This document shows positions 1-8,909 of a stretch of DNA of 64,000 nucleotides, piece after piece. The position numbers and the translations under genes are program-made. Under the pieces are notes generated by a model. It was not told the DNA's origin. It saw nothing but the letters and a program-made list of their open reading frames with translations, and searched no databases. The DNA is from Actinopolymorpha cephalotaxi (lineage in GTDB: Bacteria > Actinomycetota > Actinomycetes > Propionibacteriales > Actinopolymorphaceae): NCBI RefSeq assembly GCF_013408535.1, contig NZ_JACBZA010000001.1, positions 6,346,850 through 6,410,849 of the forward strand, given 5' to 3'. The stretch's first letter is position 1, and each line of letters opens with the position of its first letter.

Positions 1-1
1 G

Positions 2-2128
2 ATCCAGATCATCGGCCACGCCTGGGGACGCGACCCGTTCCTGGCGGTCAGCGACACCCACGACGCCAACTCGCCCCGGTTCGAGGGCCGCTGGGGGATG
101 GCCGGCTTCCGGATGACCGAGCACAGCAAGGGCTGGGCGCAGACGTTCTACCTGTGGCAGTGGGAGAACCCCGAGCCGGACACCGTGATCGAACGCCTGG
201 AGATCGTCCCGCGCGGCCTGCCGTTCCTCGTCGGCGGCGTCACCCTCGGCCACCTCGACGAGCATCCGTTCGTCCGTACGCCGGGACGGCCGGTCCGGCT
301 GGTGGTCAAGGACTCCGACGTCGCGAAGCGGGACGGCGTACTCGACCTCGACGTCGACCGCGGCGTGGCCACCTACCCGCAGCCGATCCCGACCGGCAAC
401 GACCGTGCGGGTTTCGGCGCCGGTGACTGGCCGCCGGCCACCAGTCCCGCGCACGCCTCCGTCACCGCCCTCCCGTCGGCCACCCTCACCGTCGGCAGCA
501 AGGGCGAGGAGCTCGGCCGGGTGCGGTGGGGTGACGTCGAACGCGACGGCCACGCCGAAGCCGACCGGGTGCGGGTCGAGCTCGTCGACCCGGGCCGCAA
601 CTGGGTGCACGTGAAGGTGCTCGACGACGCGACCGGACGCCCGGTGCCGTGCCGGGTGCACTTCCGTTCCCCGGAAGGGGTTCCGTACCAGCCGCACGGT
701 CACCACAACCACGTCAACCAGAACATCGGCAGCTGGCACCTCGACGTGGGTGGCGACGTCATCCTCGGCCAGCGCACCTACGCCTACGTCGACGGCACCT
801 GCCAGGGCTGGCTTCCGCGCGGTGAGGTGGTCGTCGACGTGGCCCGCGGGTTCGAGTACGAACCGTTGCGGGAGACCGTGCGCATCGAGAAGGGCCAGCG
901 GGAGCTGACGCTGCGGATCCGGCGTACGTCCGACCTGGCGGCGCAGGGCTGGTGGTCCGGCGACTCCCACGTGCACTTCCTGTCCACCGCCGGCGCCCAG
1001 CTCGAACAGCAGGGCGAGGACCTGCGCGTGGTCAATCTCCTGCAGGCCCAGTGGGGCGCGCTGTTCACCAACACCGAGGACTTCACCGGCCGGGTGATCG
1101 GCGCCAACGGTGCGGACGGCAGGGGCGGCGGCGACTATCTCACGTACGTCGGCCAGGAGAACCGCCAGCACGTCCTCGGCCACATGCTGCTGTGGGGGTT
1201 GAAGGAACCCGTCATGCCGTGGTCCAGCGACGGCCCGGACGAGGCGGAGCTGGGCGGCGCCCTGGACGTGACGTTGAGCGACTGGGCCGACCGTACCCAC
1301 GCGCAGGGCGGCACCGTCGTCGCCGCGCACTTCCCCAACCCCAACGGCGAGCCGGCCGTGCTGGTCACCACCGGGCGGGCGGACGCGGTGGAGATGCTCG
1401 CCCACGGCGACGACGCGCTGCTGGAGTACTACCGCTACCTCAACTCCGGTTACCGGATCCCGCTCGTCGGCGGTACGGACAAGATGTCGAGTTCGGTGCC
1501 GGTGGGGCTCTACCGCACCTACGCCCGGCTCGACCCGGACGAGGAGTTCACCTACGAGGGCTGGTGCCGCGCGGTGCGGCAGGGACGGACGTTCCTGTCC
1601 GGCGGCCCGCTGCTCACCTTCTCCGTGGACGGGCGGCAGGCCGGCGACACGGTCGAGCTGTCCGGGCCGGGCACGGTGACCGTCGAGGCCGCGGTGACCA
1701 GCATCTTCCCGCTGCACGGCCTGGAACTCGTCTGCAACGGCGAGGTGGTCGCCTCCGTCGCCGGGCGGGGCGAGCGCGCGCTGAACCTCACCGAGGAGGT
1801 CCGCGTCGACGGCCATTCCTGGCTCGCGCTGCGGGCACTCGGCAGCGACAACCACCTGGACGAGTGGGGCCGCCGGGTGTTCGCGCACACCTCGCCGGTG
1901 TTCGTCGCCTGTGGCGGGCCGTGGGGGATGGCCGACCCGGACGGACTGCACTACATCCGTACGGTCGTGGAGGGCGCCCGCGACTACGTACGCCACACCG
2001 CGATCCGCCGCCCGGACGACCTCACCACCCACCACCACGGCGAGGCGAACCACCTCGCCTGGCTCGAACGCCCCTTCGCCGAGGCACTGGAGGCGCTGGA
2101 CCGCCGCGACCGCGAACGCCACCGGTGA
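2..2128 (+). CDS. CehA/McbA family metallohydrolase (5' end outside window)
   Basis: The frame is open from the first bases, so the start codon lies upstream and the 708 visible residues are a C-terminal part. The motif WWSGDSHVHF, near residue 320 of the visible part, gives the Asp-x-His-x-His metal pair of the PHP-like CehA/McbA group. Later His/Asp-rich stretches (AAHFPNPNG, GGTDKMSS) fit the remaining ligands. Known members are metal-dependent hydrolases, for example of carbaryl, but the family is broad and no substrate can be named here. The region before the metal centre looks like beta-sandwich domains. The gene ends three bases before a strong hairpin and faces a convergent nucleotidase gene. 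The family call is firm; the substrate is unknown. Confidence 0.85.
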   Translation: MQIIGHAWGRDPFLAVSDTHDANSPRFEGRWGMAGFRMTEHSKGWAQTFYLWQWENPEPDTVIERLEIVPRGLPFLVGGVTLGHLDEHPFVRTPGRPVRLVVKDSDVAKRDGVLDLDVDRGVATYPQPIPTGNDRAGFGAGDWPPATSPAHASVTALPSATLTVGSKGEELGRVRWGDVERDGHAEADRVRVELVDPGRNWVHVKVLDDATGRPVPCRVHFRSPEGVPYQPHGHHNHVNQNIGSWHLDVGGDVILGQRTYAYVDGTCQGWLPRGEVVVDVARGFEYEPLRETVRIEKGQRELTLRIRRTSDLAAQGWWSGDSHVHFLSTAGAQLEQQGEDLRVVNLLQAQWGALFTNTEDFTGRVIGANGADGRGGGDYLTYVGQENRQHVLGHMLLWGLKEPVMPWSSDGPDEAELGGALDVTLSDWADRTHAQGGTVVAAHFPNPNGEPAVLVTTGRADAVEMLAHGDDALLEYYRYLNSGYRIPLVGGTDKMSSSVPVGLYRTYARLDPDEEFTYEGWCRAVRQGRTFLSGGPLLTFSVDGRQAGDTVELSGPGTVTVEAAVTSIFPLHGLELVCNGEVVASVAGRGERALNLTEEVRVDGHSWLALRALGSDNHLDEWGRRVFAHTSPVFVACGGPWGMADPDGLHYIRTVVEGARDYVRHTAIRRPDDLTTHHHGEANHLAWLERPFAEALEALDRRDRERHR

Positions 2129-2130
2129 CA

Positions 2131-2175
2131 GACGTTCGGCCCGGTCGTCCCCCGTGGCCGACCGGGCCGGACGTC
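2131..2175. terminator. Bidirectional stem-loop terminator
   Basis: A 17-bp stem (2131-2147 with 2159-2175, one T-G wobble) closes an 11-nt loop. It sits between the convergent stops at 2128 and 2196. There is no T-run, as is usual for high-GC actinobacterial terminators, and the symmetry allows it to act on both genes. Confidence 0.8.
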
Positions 2176-2195
2176 GCACACCTCTAGGGCGTGTC

Positions 2196-3992
2196 CTAGG
2201 CCACCGGGCGGGCCCGGTTGAGGGGTGCGGGGGTGATCGTGCGGTGCGCCCGCAGGTAGGCGACGAAACCCTCGTGGTCGCGGTCGTTGCGTACCGGGTC
2301 GGTGAAGCCCTCGAAGACCTTGTACCCGTCGCCGCCGATGAGGGTGTAGGCGAGGGCCGCGACCCGGTAGTCGCGTTTCAGGTCCAGCGGCTCGCCGCTG
2401 ATGTGCACACCGGCCGGGTCGACGCGTTTCCCGACCGGCCTGGAGGTGTCGAAGGAGTAGAACACGTTGCGGGACACCGCGAACGGCGCGAACTTCACCG
2501 AGCCGTCGGCCTGCTCGACCCACTGGGCCTCCAGCGCCGCGTGCACCATGGTCCCCGGCATGGTCACTGTCAACACCGGGTTGCCGTAGCCGAACGCGCC
2601 CCAGGCCTCGCCGAAGAGGATGGTGCCGTCCGCGTCGGCGGCGTTGGAACCCTTTGCGTACAACAGGTCTCCGGTCAGCGCGACTGAACCCGAGACCGGC
2701 TTGGTGGCGACCAGGGCGAGGTCGGCCCGACCGGACCGGCTCTGCTGCGCGTCCCACAACGCGAAGTCCGCGGCCAGGTTGCCCATCGTGGACTCACCGG
2801 AGGCGTTCGGAACGCGGGTGAAGTCGCCGGTGGTTCTTGCCAGCGGCGTGGCCCAGCGCTTCGCGCCCTGCGCCGTCCAGTAGTCGGCGATGTCCTGCAG
2901 TTCCTCGTCCAGCGGCACGTCGCGGGTGTTGGCGTGGTTGGTCGAGGTGGTGAGCTCGCGGATCACCGCGCCGGTGTCCGGGTCCAGCTTGAGGTTGATC
3001 TCGTTGATCAGCGAGCCGTGGTTGCCGGCCTCCACCACCGGGCGCGGAACGCCGTTCGGGTCCGGCACCATCATGTTGAACCGGCAGTGCCAGTGGCCGG
3101 TGACGATGGCGGCGATGTCGGGAGAGGCCTTGGCCGCGAGCTGGAACACCGGGCCGGACGGGTTGCTGCCGGCGTTGTAGTCGTTGCCGGCGACGCCGCC
3201 GTCGTGGATGTTGATGACGATCGCGTTGACGCCGCGGGCCTTGAGCTCGGCAGCGAGCTTGTTCGCCTGGTCGAGGTCGGACAGCGACCGAAGACCTGGC
3301 TGGTACGACGTCGAACCGACCTCGGTGCCCACAACGGTGAGGTGGATGAACGCGATCGGCAGCTTGCGGCCGTTCCCGGCGTCGACCCACTCGATGTTGT
3401 ACGGCGGGAGGATCGTCTTCCCGGAGTCCGCCCACACCATGTTCGCGGTGTAGAAGTCGAAGTTCGCGCCCCGGAACCGTTGCCCGGTGGAGTCGAGGAA
3501 GTCGTCGTCCCGGCCGGACACGGGGTAGGGCTCGCCGTTCATCATGTGGTCGACCAGGAAGCCGACGCTCTGGTCGAGTTCGTGGTTGCCGACGGTGCTG
3601 AAGTCCAGGCCCATCGCGTTGAGCGCCTCGATGGTGGGCTCGTTGGCGTGTGCGTCGACCTCGAACGGCCAGCCGGAGAAGTTGTCCCCGGAGGAGAAGA
3701 AGAGGGAGTTCCGCTTTCCCTCCCGCAGCCGCTTCAGGTGCGTGGCCATGTAGCCCACGCCGCCGACCGTCACCTTCACGCCACCGGCGCCGGTGATGAC
3801 GCTGCCCTGACCGGGTGTCGTGGGCTGCAGGTAGCCGTGCAGGTCGGTGATGTTCAGCAGTTGGACGTCGACGTACTCGGGTGCGTCCTGCGCCGCGGCC
3901 GGTGTGGCATAGGCGATGTCGCCGACGGCGGTGGCGGTGGCGATCGCACCGGCGGCGGTGAGAAAGGTGCGACGTGGAATCCGTCTGTCCAC
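2196..3992 (-). CDS. Tat-exported bifunctional metallophosphatase/5'-nucleotidase
   Basis: A 598-residue protein with the two-domain 5'-nucleotidase plan. The N-terminal metallophosphatase domain shows Asp50-x-His52 (DLHGYLQ), GDNFSGW, GNHELDQ and GHWHCRF, the usual dimetal ligands. The C-terminal half, from about residue 390, is the nucleotide-binding domain, ending with the GGDGYKVF-type loop. The N-terminus has a twin-arginine signal (RIPRRTFLTAAG) and an AAA-type cleavage region, so the enzyme should act outside the membrane, probably releasing phosphate from nucleotides. I chose the GTG at 3992 because GAAGAAGG lies 6 nt upstream and it puts RR close to the N-terminus. An ATG at 4046 would add 18 residues without a clear ribosome site. 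Confidence 0.88.
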   Translation of the reverse strand: MDRRIPRRTFLTAAGAIATATAVGDIAYATPAAAQDAPEYVDVQLLNITDLHGYLQPTTPGQGSVITGAGGVKVTVGGVGYMATHLKRLREGKRNSLFFSSGDNFSGWPFEVDAHANEPTIEALNAMGLDFSTVGNHELDQSVGFLVDHMMNGEPYPVSGRDDDFLDSTGQRFRGANFDFYTANMVWADSGKTILPPYNIEWVDAGNGRKLPIAFIHLTVVGTEVGSTSYQPGLRSLSDLDQANKLAAELKARGVNAIVINIHDGGVAGNDYNAGSNPSGPVFQLAAKASPDIAAIVTGHWHCRFNMMVPDPNGVPRPVVEAGNHGSLINEINLKLDPDTGAVIRELTTSTNHANTRDVPLDEELQDIADYWTAQGAKRWATPLARTTGDFTRVPNASGESTMGNLAADFALWDAQQSRSGRADLALVATKPVSGSVALTGDLLYAKGSNAADADGTILFGEAWGAFGYGNPVLTVTMPGTMVHAALEAQWVEQADGSVKFAPFAVSRNVFYSFDTSRPVGKRVDPAGVHISGEPLDLKRDYRVAALAYTLIGGDGYKVFEGFTDPVRNDRDHEGFVAYLRAHRTITPAPLNRARPVA

Positions 3993-4119
3993 TGGGAGCC
4001 TTCTTCCTGAAGCCGCACCGGACTTCCGGGCAGCACCGGAGATCATTTTTGCCTGGCTCCGACATTATTCGCACCGGGTGAACGCCGGTCAACGCATCGG
4101 TGACGGGTAAGGCGAACGG

Positions 4120-5298
4120 TCAGACGCTGCGAGCGGCCAGAACCGGAAGCGCGCCGCGGCCGGCGCCCACCAGGCGTTCGTCCAGCGCGTCCAGGGCGAG
4201 GCAGACGCTTCCCAGCGCCACGCAGTCCGCGCCCAGCGTGGACGCGCGTACCTCCGGGCCCTGCGGGAACAACCGGGTCAGCTCCTCGGTGAGCGGCTCC
4301 AGCAGCACGTCGGCCGCCTGGGAGAACGCGCCGCCCAGCACCACCACCTGCGGGTCCACGACGCCGACCGCGGTGGCGGCCGCGAGCGCCATCTCCCGCG
4401 CATACCGGCGAACGGCGGTCACCGCTGCCCGGCGGCCCTCCCGGGCAGCCGCGAACGCGTGCTCCGCACGGTCGGCGAGCGGCACGTCCGGCGGCACCGC
4501 GCGGCAGTGGTGGAGGTAGTCGATCGCCGGCTCCCAGCGCAGCATCGGCAGCGTCGACAGATCCGCGGCCGCTCCGTGGAAGCCGCGCCGCAGCGTCCCG
4601 TCGACGACCAGGGCCAGGCCGGTACGCCGGCCGGCGTGCAGCAGCACCAGATCGGCCACGTCGGTCGCCACGCCCAGGCGGTGCTCGGCCAGCGCGGCCA
4701 ACTGGCTGTCGTTGTCCACCACGACCAGCCGCGCCGACCGGCGGAAGTGTGCGGCCAGGTCGGCCCCCGCCCAGTCCGGGATGGCGTTGACCCGGACGAC
4801 CCTGCCCTCCCGGTCGACCAGTCCGGTGGTGCCCACGCCCACCGACCAGATCCGGGAGGTCGCGACACCGGCGCCGCGGGCGCAGTCGGCGATCGCGCGA
4901 TCGGCGGCTGCCAGCCGGTCCGCCCTGCGGGTGTCCGGGCTCACCCGGCGGTGCGACGTCGCCAGGACCCGGCCGCCGAGGTCGGCGAGCACCGAACGGA
5001 TCGAGTACGCACCGATGTCCAGCCCCACGACGTACCCCGCCTCGGCGCGGAAACGGTAGCTGCGCGCCGGCCGACCACGCCCGCGTACTTCCGCTCGCCC
5101 CTCGACCAGCCACCGCCGGTCCACCAGGCCGGCGAGCACGTCCTCCACCGCGGTCCGGCCGAGGCCGCTGCGTTCGACGATCTGCGCCGCCCGCAGCTCA
5201 CCCGCGGCGCGGACGGCGGCCAGCACCGCGCGCTCGTTGAGCTGGCGGAGCCGGGACAGGTCACCCCCGTCGGCGGACTGCCCTCGCGCTGTTGCCAT
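4120..5298 (-). CDS. ROK family transcriptional regulator
   Basis: A 392-residue protein. Residues 1-75 form a winged helix (LNERAVLAAVRAAGELRAAQIVERSGLGRTAVEDVL). From residue 85 comes the ROK sugar-kinase-like fold with GLDIGAYSIR and an ATP-loop-like GVGTTGLVDREG. The zinc motif typical of ROK kinases is not evident, in line with a regulator rather than a kinase. Such proteins usually repress sugar genes and release DNA on binding a sugar. The gene is divergent from an exported metallophosphoesterase, and an 18-bp near-perfect palindrome sits between them. No sugar transporter adjoins it, so the ligand is unknown. Confidence 0.85.
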   Translation of the reverse strand: MATARGQSADGGDLSRLRQLNERAVLAAVRAAGELRAAQIVERSGLGRTAVEDVLAGLVDRRWLVEGRAEVRGRGRPARSYRFRAEAGYVVGLDIGAYSIRSVLADLGGRVLATSHRRVSPDTRRADRLAAADRAIADCARGAGVATSRIWSVGVGTTGLVDREGRVVRVNAIPDWAGADLAAHFRRSARLVVVDNDSQLAALAEHRLGVATDVADLVLLHAGRRTGLALVVDGTLRRGFHGAAADLSTLPMLRWEPAIDYLHHCRAVPPDVPLADRAEHAFAAAREGRRAAVTAVRRYAREMALAAATAVGVVDPQVVVLGGAFSQAADVLLEPLTEELTRLFPQGPEVRASTLGADCVALGSVCLALDALDERLVGAGRGALPVLAARSV

Positions 5299-5339
5299 GG
5301 TCCGCGCAGCCTAACGCTCGTCCGCCCGTTGATCGGCCC

Positions 5340-5357
5340 GTGTTCATCGATGATCAC
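5340..5357. promoter_or_regulatory. Palindromic operator candidate between ROK regulator and phosphoesterase
   Basis: GTGTTCATCGATGATCAC matches its reverse complement at 8 of 9 pairs; the inner 10 bp TCATCGATGA are perfect. It lies 42 bp from the ROK start at 5298 and 73 bp from the ATG at 5430. It is a plausible autoregulatory and shared site for the ROK protein; this is inferred from position and symmetry only. Confidence 0.5.
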
Positions 5358-5429
5358 CCCGGTTGCCACCGGAGGTTCACGTACTCGGTGCACAGTGGCC
5401 CCGCGACCGGCGACGGCAGGGAGACAGGT

Positions 5430-6458
5430 ATGCGGAAGTGGCAGAACGTGGCGCTGGGAATGATGGCGGCGAGCGCGCTGGCGGTGGGCGTCTCACCCGG
5501 GACAGCATCGGCGGAAAACCCCCAGGACTCCCACGAGCGTGACTTCAGCTTCGCGGTGATCGGCGACATCCCGTACGGCGCGGCTCAGATCGCGGACTTC
5601 CCGAATGTCATCGACCAGATCAACGCCGACCGCGACGTTCGTATGGTCGACCATCTGGGCGACATCAAGGACGGCTCGTCGCTGTGCACCGACGACTACT
5701 TCGCGCTGATCAGGTCCGACTTCGACAGGTTCGCCGACCCGCTGGTCTACACCCCGGGCGACAACGAGTGGACCGACTGCCACCGGCCCAGCAACGGTTC
5801 GTACAACCCACTGGAACGTCTCACCGCCGTCCGCGGCACCTTCTTCTCACAGCCGGGTAGGACACTCGGCCGGCACCCCGTCGCGGTGAGGTCCCAGGCC
5901 GCGCAGGGGTATCCCGAGAACGTCCGCTACACCCGGGCCGGGGTCACCTTCGCCGCCGTTCACATCGTGGGCAGCGACAACAGCCTCGCGCCGTGGACGG
6001 GCAACACCGCGCCGACCGTGGAGCAACGCGCGGAGGTGCAGGGCCGCACCGCGGCCGACGTGCGGCTGATCCGGGACACCTTCGCGCAGGCGCACACGGA
6101 GAAGGCCAAGGCGGTGGTTCTGCTCACCCAGGCCGACATGTTCGACCCGGGTGCCACAGAGCCGGACCCCGCCGGATTCGGGGCCTTCACCCCGATCGTC
6201 GACGTGATCGCGGAGCAGGCGGCGGCCTTCCACGGGCCGGTCTACCTGTTCAACGGGGACAGCCACGTCTACAACTCCGACCAGCCCCTCGCGGCGGGGT
6301 CGCGCTGGCTTTCCTTCTACGGCGTCTCCGCTCCGGTCCCGAACCTCCGCCGCATCACCGTCGACGGCTCCACCGGAGTGAACGACTGGCTCAAGGTCAC
6401 GGTCGACCACCACGACCCCCAGGTGCTGCGCTGGACCCGGGTACCGTTCGCGACCTGA
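5430..6458 (+). CDS. Secreted metallophosphoesterase
   Basis: A 342-residue protein with a Sec signal peptide (MRKWQNVALGMMAASALAVG...ASA). Metallophosphatase motifs follow: FAVIGDIPYG, a Asp-His pair in MVDHLGDIKDG, and GDNEWTDC in place of the common GNHE; the end carries NGDSHVYN. These motifs place it in the calcineurin-like group of exported phosphoesterases. The usual GNHD/E is GDNEW, a known variation in this subgroup. The ATG at 5430 is preceded by GGCAGGGAGACAGG and starts exactly at the signal peptide; the longer upstream frame from 5292 lacks coding character and crosses the palindrome. The substrate is unknown, probably a phosphate mono- or diester outside the cell. Confidence 0.85.
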   Translation: MRKWQNVALGMMAASALAVGVSPGTASAENPQDSHERDFSFAVIGDIPYGAAQIADFPNVIDQINADRDVRMVDHLGDIKDGSSLCTDDYFALIRSDFDRFADPLVYTPGDNEWTDCHRPSNGSYNPLERLTAVRGTFFSQPGRTLGRHPVAVRSQAAQGYPENVRYTRAGVTFAAVHIVGSDNSLAPWTGNTAPTVEQRAEVQGRTAADVRLIRDTFAQAHTEKAKAVVLLTQADMFDPGATEPDPAGFGAFTPIVDVIAEQAAAFHGPVYLFNGDSHVYNSDQPLAAGSRWLSFYGVSAPVPNLRRITVDGSTGVNDWLKVTVDHHDPQVLRWTRVPFAT

Positions 6459-6555
6459 CCGCCGCGAACCTCCCACGTCCCGCCGCCGGCGGCGTCGGGC
6501 ATGATCCTCGGGGGCCGTCCTCCTCGGGGCGGCCGGACGGAGCGAGGAGGACACC

Positions 6556-7116
6556 ATGTGGGCAAGGTCTCTGGGAGAGGACGGCGCCGAGCTGCGTCCG
6601 CTCGAACCCTGGCGGGCGGAGGAGTTCCTGGCCCACATGGACCGGGGACGTGAGCTCGTCGGTGAGTACATCGGGCTGGCCGACGCCGTCGCCGACCTCG
6701 ACTCCAGCCGCGCCTTCCTCCGGTCGTACGCCGACAAGGCCGCCACCGACACCGGCCGGATCTACGGCATCTGGCTCGACGGCAAACTGGTCGGCGGCGT
6801 GCTGTTCCGGACGATGGACGTCGCCCGCGGCAACGCCGAGGCGGGCTGCTGGCTGGAGCCGTCGGCGGTGGGCCGTGGGCTGGTGACCCGGGCAGCCCGG
6901 GTGATCATCGACTGGGCGGTGGAGGAGCGGGGCATCCACCGGGTGGAGTGGCGGGCGGCGACGGGAAACACCGCCAGCATCGCGGTCGCGCGCCGGCTCG
7001 GGATGACCAGGGAGGGTGTGCTCCGGGAGAGCTCCCCGCACCGAGGCACGCGGCACGACGTGGAGATCTGGTCCGTGCTCGCCCCGGAGTGGCGCGCGGC
7101 CGGGCAGGCCACCTAG
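6556..7116 (+). CDS. GNAT N-acetyltransferase, RimJ/RimL-like
   Basis: A 186-residue protein with the acetyl-CoA fold of the ribosomal-protein-alanine acetyltransferase type. It has a conserved acetyl-CoA segment (GCWLEPSAVGRGLVTRAARVIIDWAV written in part; the loop is VGRGLVT) followed by the NTAS..ARRLGM motif near residues 137-150, typical of RimJ/RimL proteins. It transfers an acetyl group from acetyl-CoA to an amine, either on a protein N-terminus or a small molecule. The start has a strong AGGAGG 6 nt upstream. It precedes the polysaccharide deacetylase gene by 68 nt on the same strand but no functional link is evident. Confidence 0.87.
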   Translation: MWARSLGEDGAELRPLEPWRAEEFLAHMDRGRELVGEYIGLADAVADLDSSRAFLRSYADKAATDTGRIYGIWLDGKLVGGVLFRTMDVARGNAEAGCWLEPSAVGRGLVTRAARVIIDWAVEERGIHRVEWRAATGNTASIAVARRLGMTREGVLRESSPHRGTRHDVEIWSVLAPEWRAAGQAT

Positions 7117-7184
7117 ACCCCGAGCGCCCCTGTGAGTCCACGCGCCCCGGCGTGAAGGCGGGCCGGCGCGGGGAAGCTCGCGGT

Positions 7185-8120
7185 ATGTCGAGAGTCCGGT
7201 GGCCGTCCCTCACGACGGCACTGGCGGGTGGTGGACTGGCGGCGGTGGTCGCCGGAGGGCTGGTGCTGTCCGCGTGCGCCCCGGCGCCGACGGGTCCGCA
7301 GCCGACCGCGCCGGTGACCGGGAACGCCGCGCCGGGCGGGACCTCCGGCCCGAGCGGCACCGTGCCGGCCGACCGTACGTCAGCGTCGCCCACCCCCGCT
7401 CCCACCTGCCCGCCGCCCGAGCAGAAGGTGGTCCGCTCGGCGCCGGGCAAGGGCAAAACGGTCGCCCTCACCTTCGACGACGGGCCCGGCCCGGCGATGC
7501 TCGCCATCGCGAACGTCCTGCATGACAAGGGCGTCACCGCGACGTTCTTCGACACCGGTGCCCACGACGCGGCCGATCCGGCCACTGTCACGAAGGTGGC
7601 CTCGATGGGGTTCCTCCTCGGCAACCACACCTGGGACCACGAGTACCCGGCCGGGACCCCCTCGGGGTGGACCGTCGCCTATCTGCGCGACCAGTTGAGC
7701 CGTACGTCCGCGCAGCAGCGCCGGCTCACCGGCCGGCCGACCTGTTTCTTCCGCCCGCCGGGCGGCTACCTGACCAACGTCCTGAGGACCGCGGCCCGGG
7801 AGGGCATGTCGACCGTTCGGTGGTCGGTGGACGCACGGGACTGGTCCCAGCCGGGGTACGCCGATCCGGACGCGGTGACGCGGATCGTCGACCGGGCGAC
7901 CTCGCCGGACCCCGACCACCGCCGGCACCCGATCGTGTTGATGCATGCCGCCAAGGCGTCCCACGAGGACGAGGCGAAGGTCTCCTCCTACCGCGGCAAC
8001 ACCGTCGCGGCCCTGCCCCGGATCGTCGACTGGTACACCGCACGTGGGTACCGGTTCGTCGACCTGCTCGGCCGGACGGCGAGCCAGGTCGGCGCGGGAC
8101 AGGCCGGCACCCGGCCGTGA
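7185..8120 (+). CDS. Polysaccharide deacetylase (NodB domain) lipoprotein
   Basis: A 311-residue protein. The N-terminal 30 residues are a hydrophobic signal ending in a lipobox (VLSAC), so it should be lipid-anchored outside the membrane. A Pro/Thr/Ser-rich linker runs to about residue 75. The NodB homology domain begins at VALTFDDGPG (metal and catalytic Asp pair), followed by GNHTWDH (the metal-binding His-x-x-x-His) and RPPGGY. These are the hallmarks of carbohydrate esterase family 4, which removes N- or O-acetyl groups from peptidoglycan, chitin oligomers or xylan. The true target is unknown. I chose the ATG at 7185 because it begins the signal; the frame upstream overlaps the acetyltransferase gene. 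Confidence 0.9.
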   Translation: MSRVRWPSLTTALAGGGLAAVVAGGLVLSACAPAPTGPQPTAPVTGNAAPGGTSGPSGTVPADRTSASPTPAPTCPPPEQKVVRSAPGKGKTVALTFDDGPGPAMLAIANVLHDKGVTATFFDTGAHDAADPATVTKVASMGFLLGNHTWDHEYPAGTPSGWTVAYLRDQLSRTSAQQRRLTGRPTCFFRPPGGYLTNVLRTAAREGMSTVRWSVDARDWSQPGYADPDAVTRIVDRATSPDPDHRRHPIVLMHAAKASHEDEAKVSSYRGNTVAALPRIVDWYTARGYRFVDLLGRTASQVGAGQAGTRP

Positions 8121-8145
8121 AGGTCCGGGCCAGACTGTCCGGCCG

Positions 8146-8637
8146 TCAGTCCGGGGTGAGCCGCGGCCACTCCAGCGTGGGTCCCCGCCCGGCCGCCGCC
8201 CGCTGCCGTCGCCGCCCACGGGGGGTCTGCAGGTGGCCGTTGTACCGCCGCCCCTGCACGACGTCCAGCGGAACGCGGACGAAGTCGGTGGGTTCGTCGT
8301 ACGCCCACTGGCGGGGCAGCGCCTCGGCGACGAGCCCGATCTCGTAGGGCTGGGTCACGAGTTCGGCCGGTCCGCGGACGAGGACGCTCCACCCCACCCC
8401 GGTGTCGGCGTTGATGTCGTCGACCTCGAACACGACGACGGTGCGCTGTGAGGCGGCCCGGAACTTCGCGCCGTGCTCAGTGCGGAACACCACGCTCGCC
8501 CCGTCGAGGACGTAGTGCACCGGGTGGGCGTTCAGCAGCATCCGGTCCTGGAACACGAACCTCCCGATCTGCGTGCTGCCGAGGAGGTGCAGGCATTCGG
8601 CGAGTTCCAGAGGCGTCAGCTTCACCGCGTCGAACAT
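8146..8637 (-). CDS. Pyridoxamine 5'-phosphate oxidase family protein
   Basis: A 163-residue protein of the split-barrel flavin-binding fold: LGSTQIGRFVFQDRMLLNAHPVHYVLDGASVVFRT matches the N-terminal strands of PPOX-type proteins common in Actinobacteria. Relatives bind FMN, F420 or heme and most have unknown substrates. The tail after residue 140 is Arg/Gly-rich. The gene is convergent with the deacetylase gene, whose stop is 25 nt away, and has about 270 nt of apparently non-coding sequence upstream. A function beyond the family level cannot be given. Confidence 0.8.
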   Translation of the reverse strand: MFDAVKLTPLELAECLHLLGSTQIGRFVFQDRMLLNAHPVHYVLDGASVVFRTEHGAKFRAASQRTVVVFEVDDINADTGVGWSVLVRGPAELVTQPYEIGLVAEALPRQWAYDEPTDFVRVPLDVVQGRRYNGHLQTPRGRRRQRAAAGRGPTLEWPRLTPD

Positions 8638-8909
8638 CGTCGCCTTCGGTCGGTGTCAGTTCAAGTCAGTGCACGTCAATACGGGCCATACAGCCTTTAC
8701 GTACCGGATCGACTGTCAAGCCGAACTTGTCATCTATGCGAAGGCAGGGGATCCCACCTGCCCCGACCGGGTGTTCGCCCCTGCACAGTTCTACGCTTCC
8801 GTCGCGGGAAAGACGAGTCCTGGCAGGGGTTCGGGTCAGATCACGCGGACCTCGACGGCAGCTTTGTGCCGGTTGGAGAGGTTCGGGCTTCCTGCTGCCT
8901 TCACTGCCT

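Noticed and set aside
8836-8907. A minus-strand stretch reading KAAGSPNLSNRHKAAVEVRVI that resembles the end of a LuxR-type helix-turn-helix
   Set aside because: Only about 20 residues match and nothing upstream in the frame looks like a regulator; it is read out of frame from the DHFR-like gene. Too short to call a remnant.
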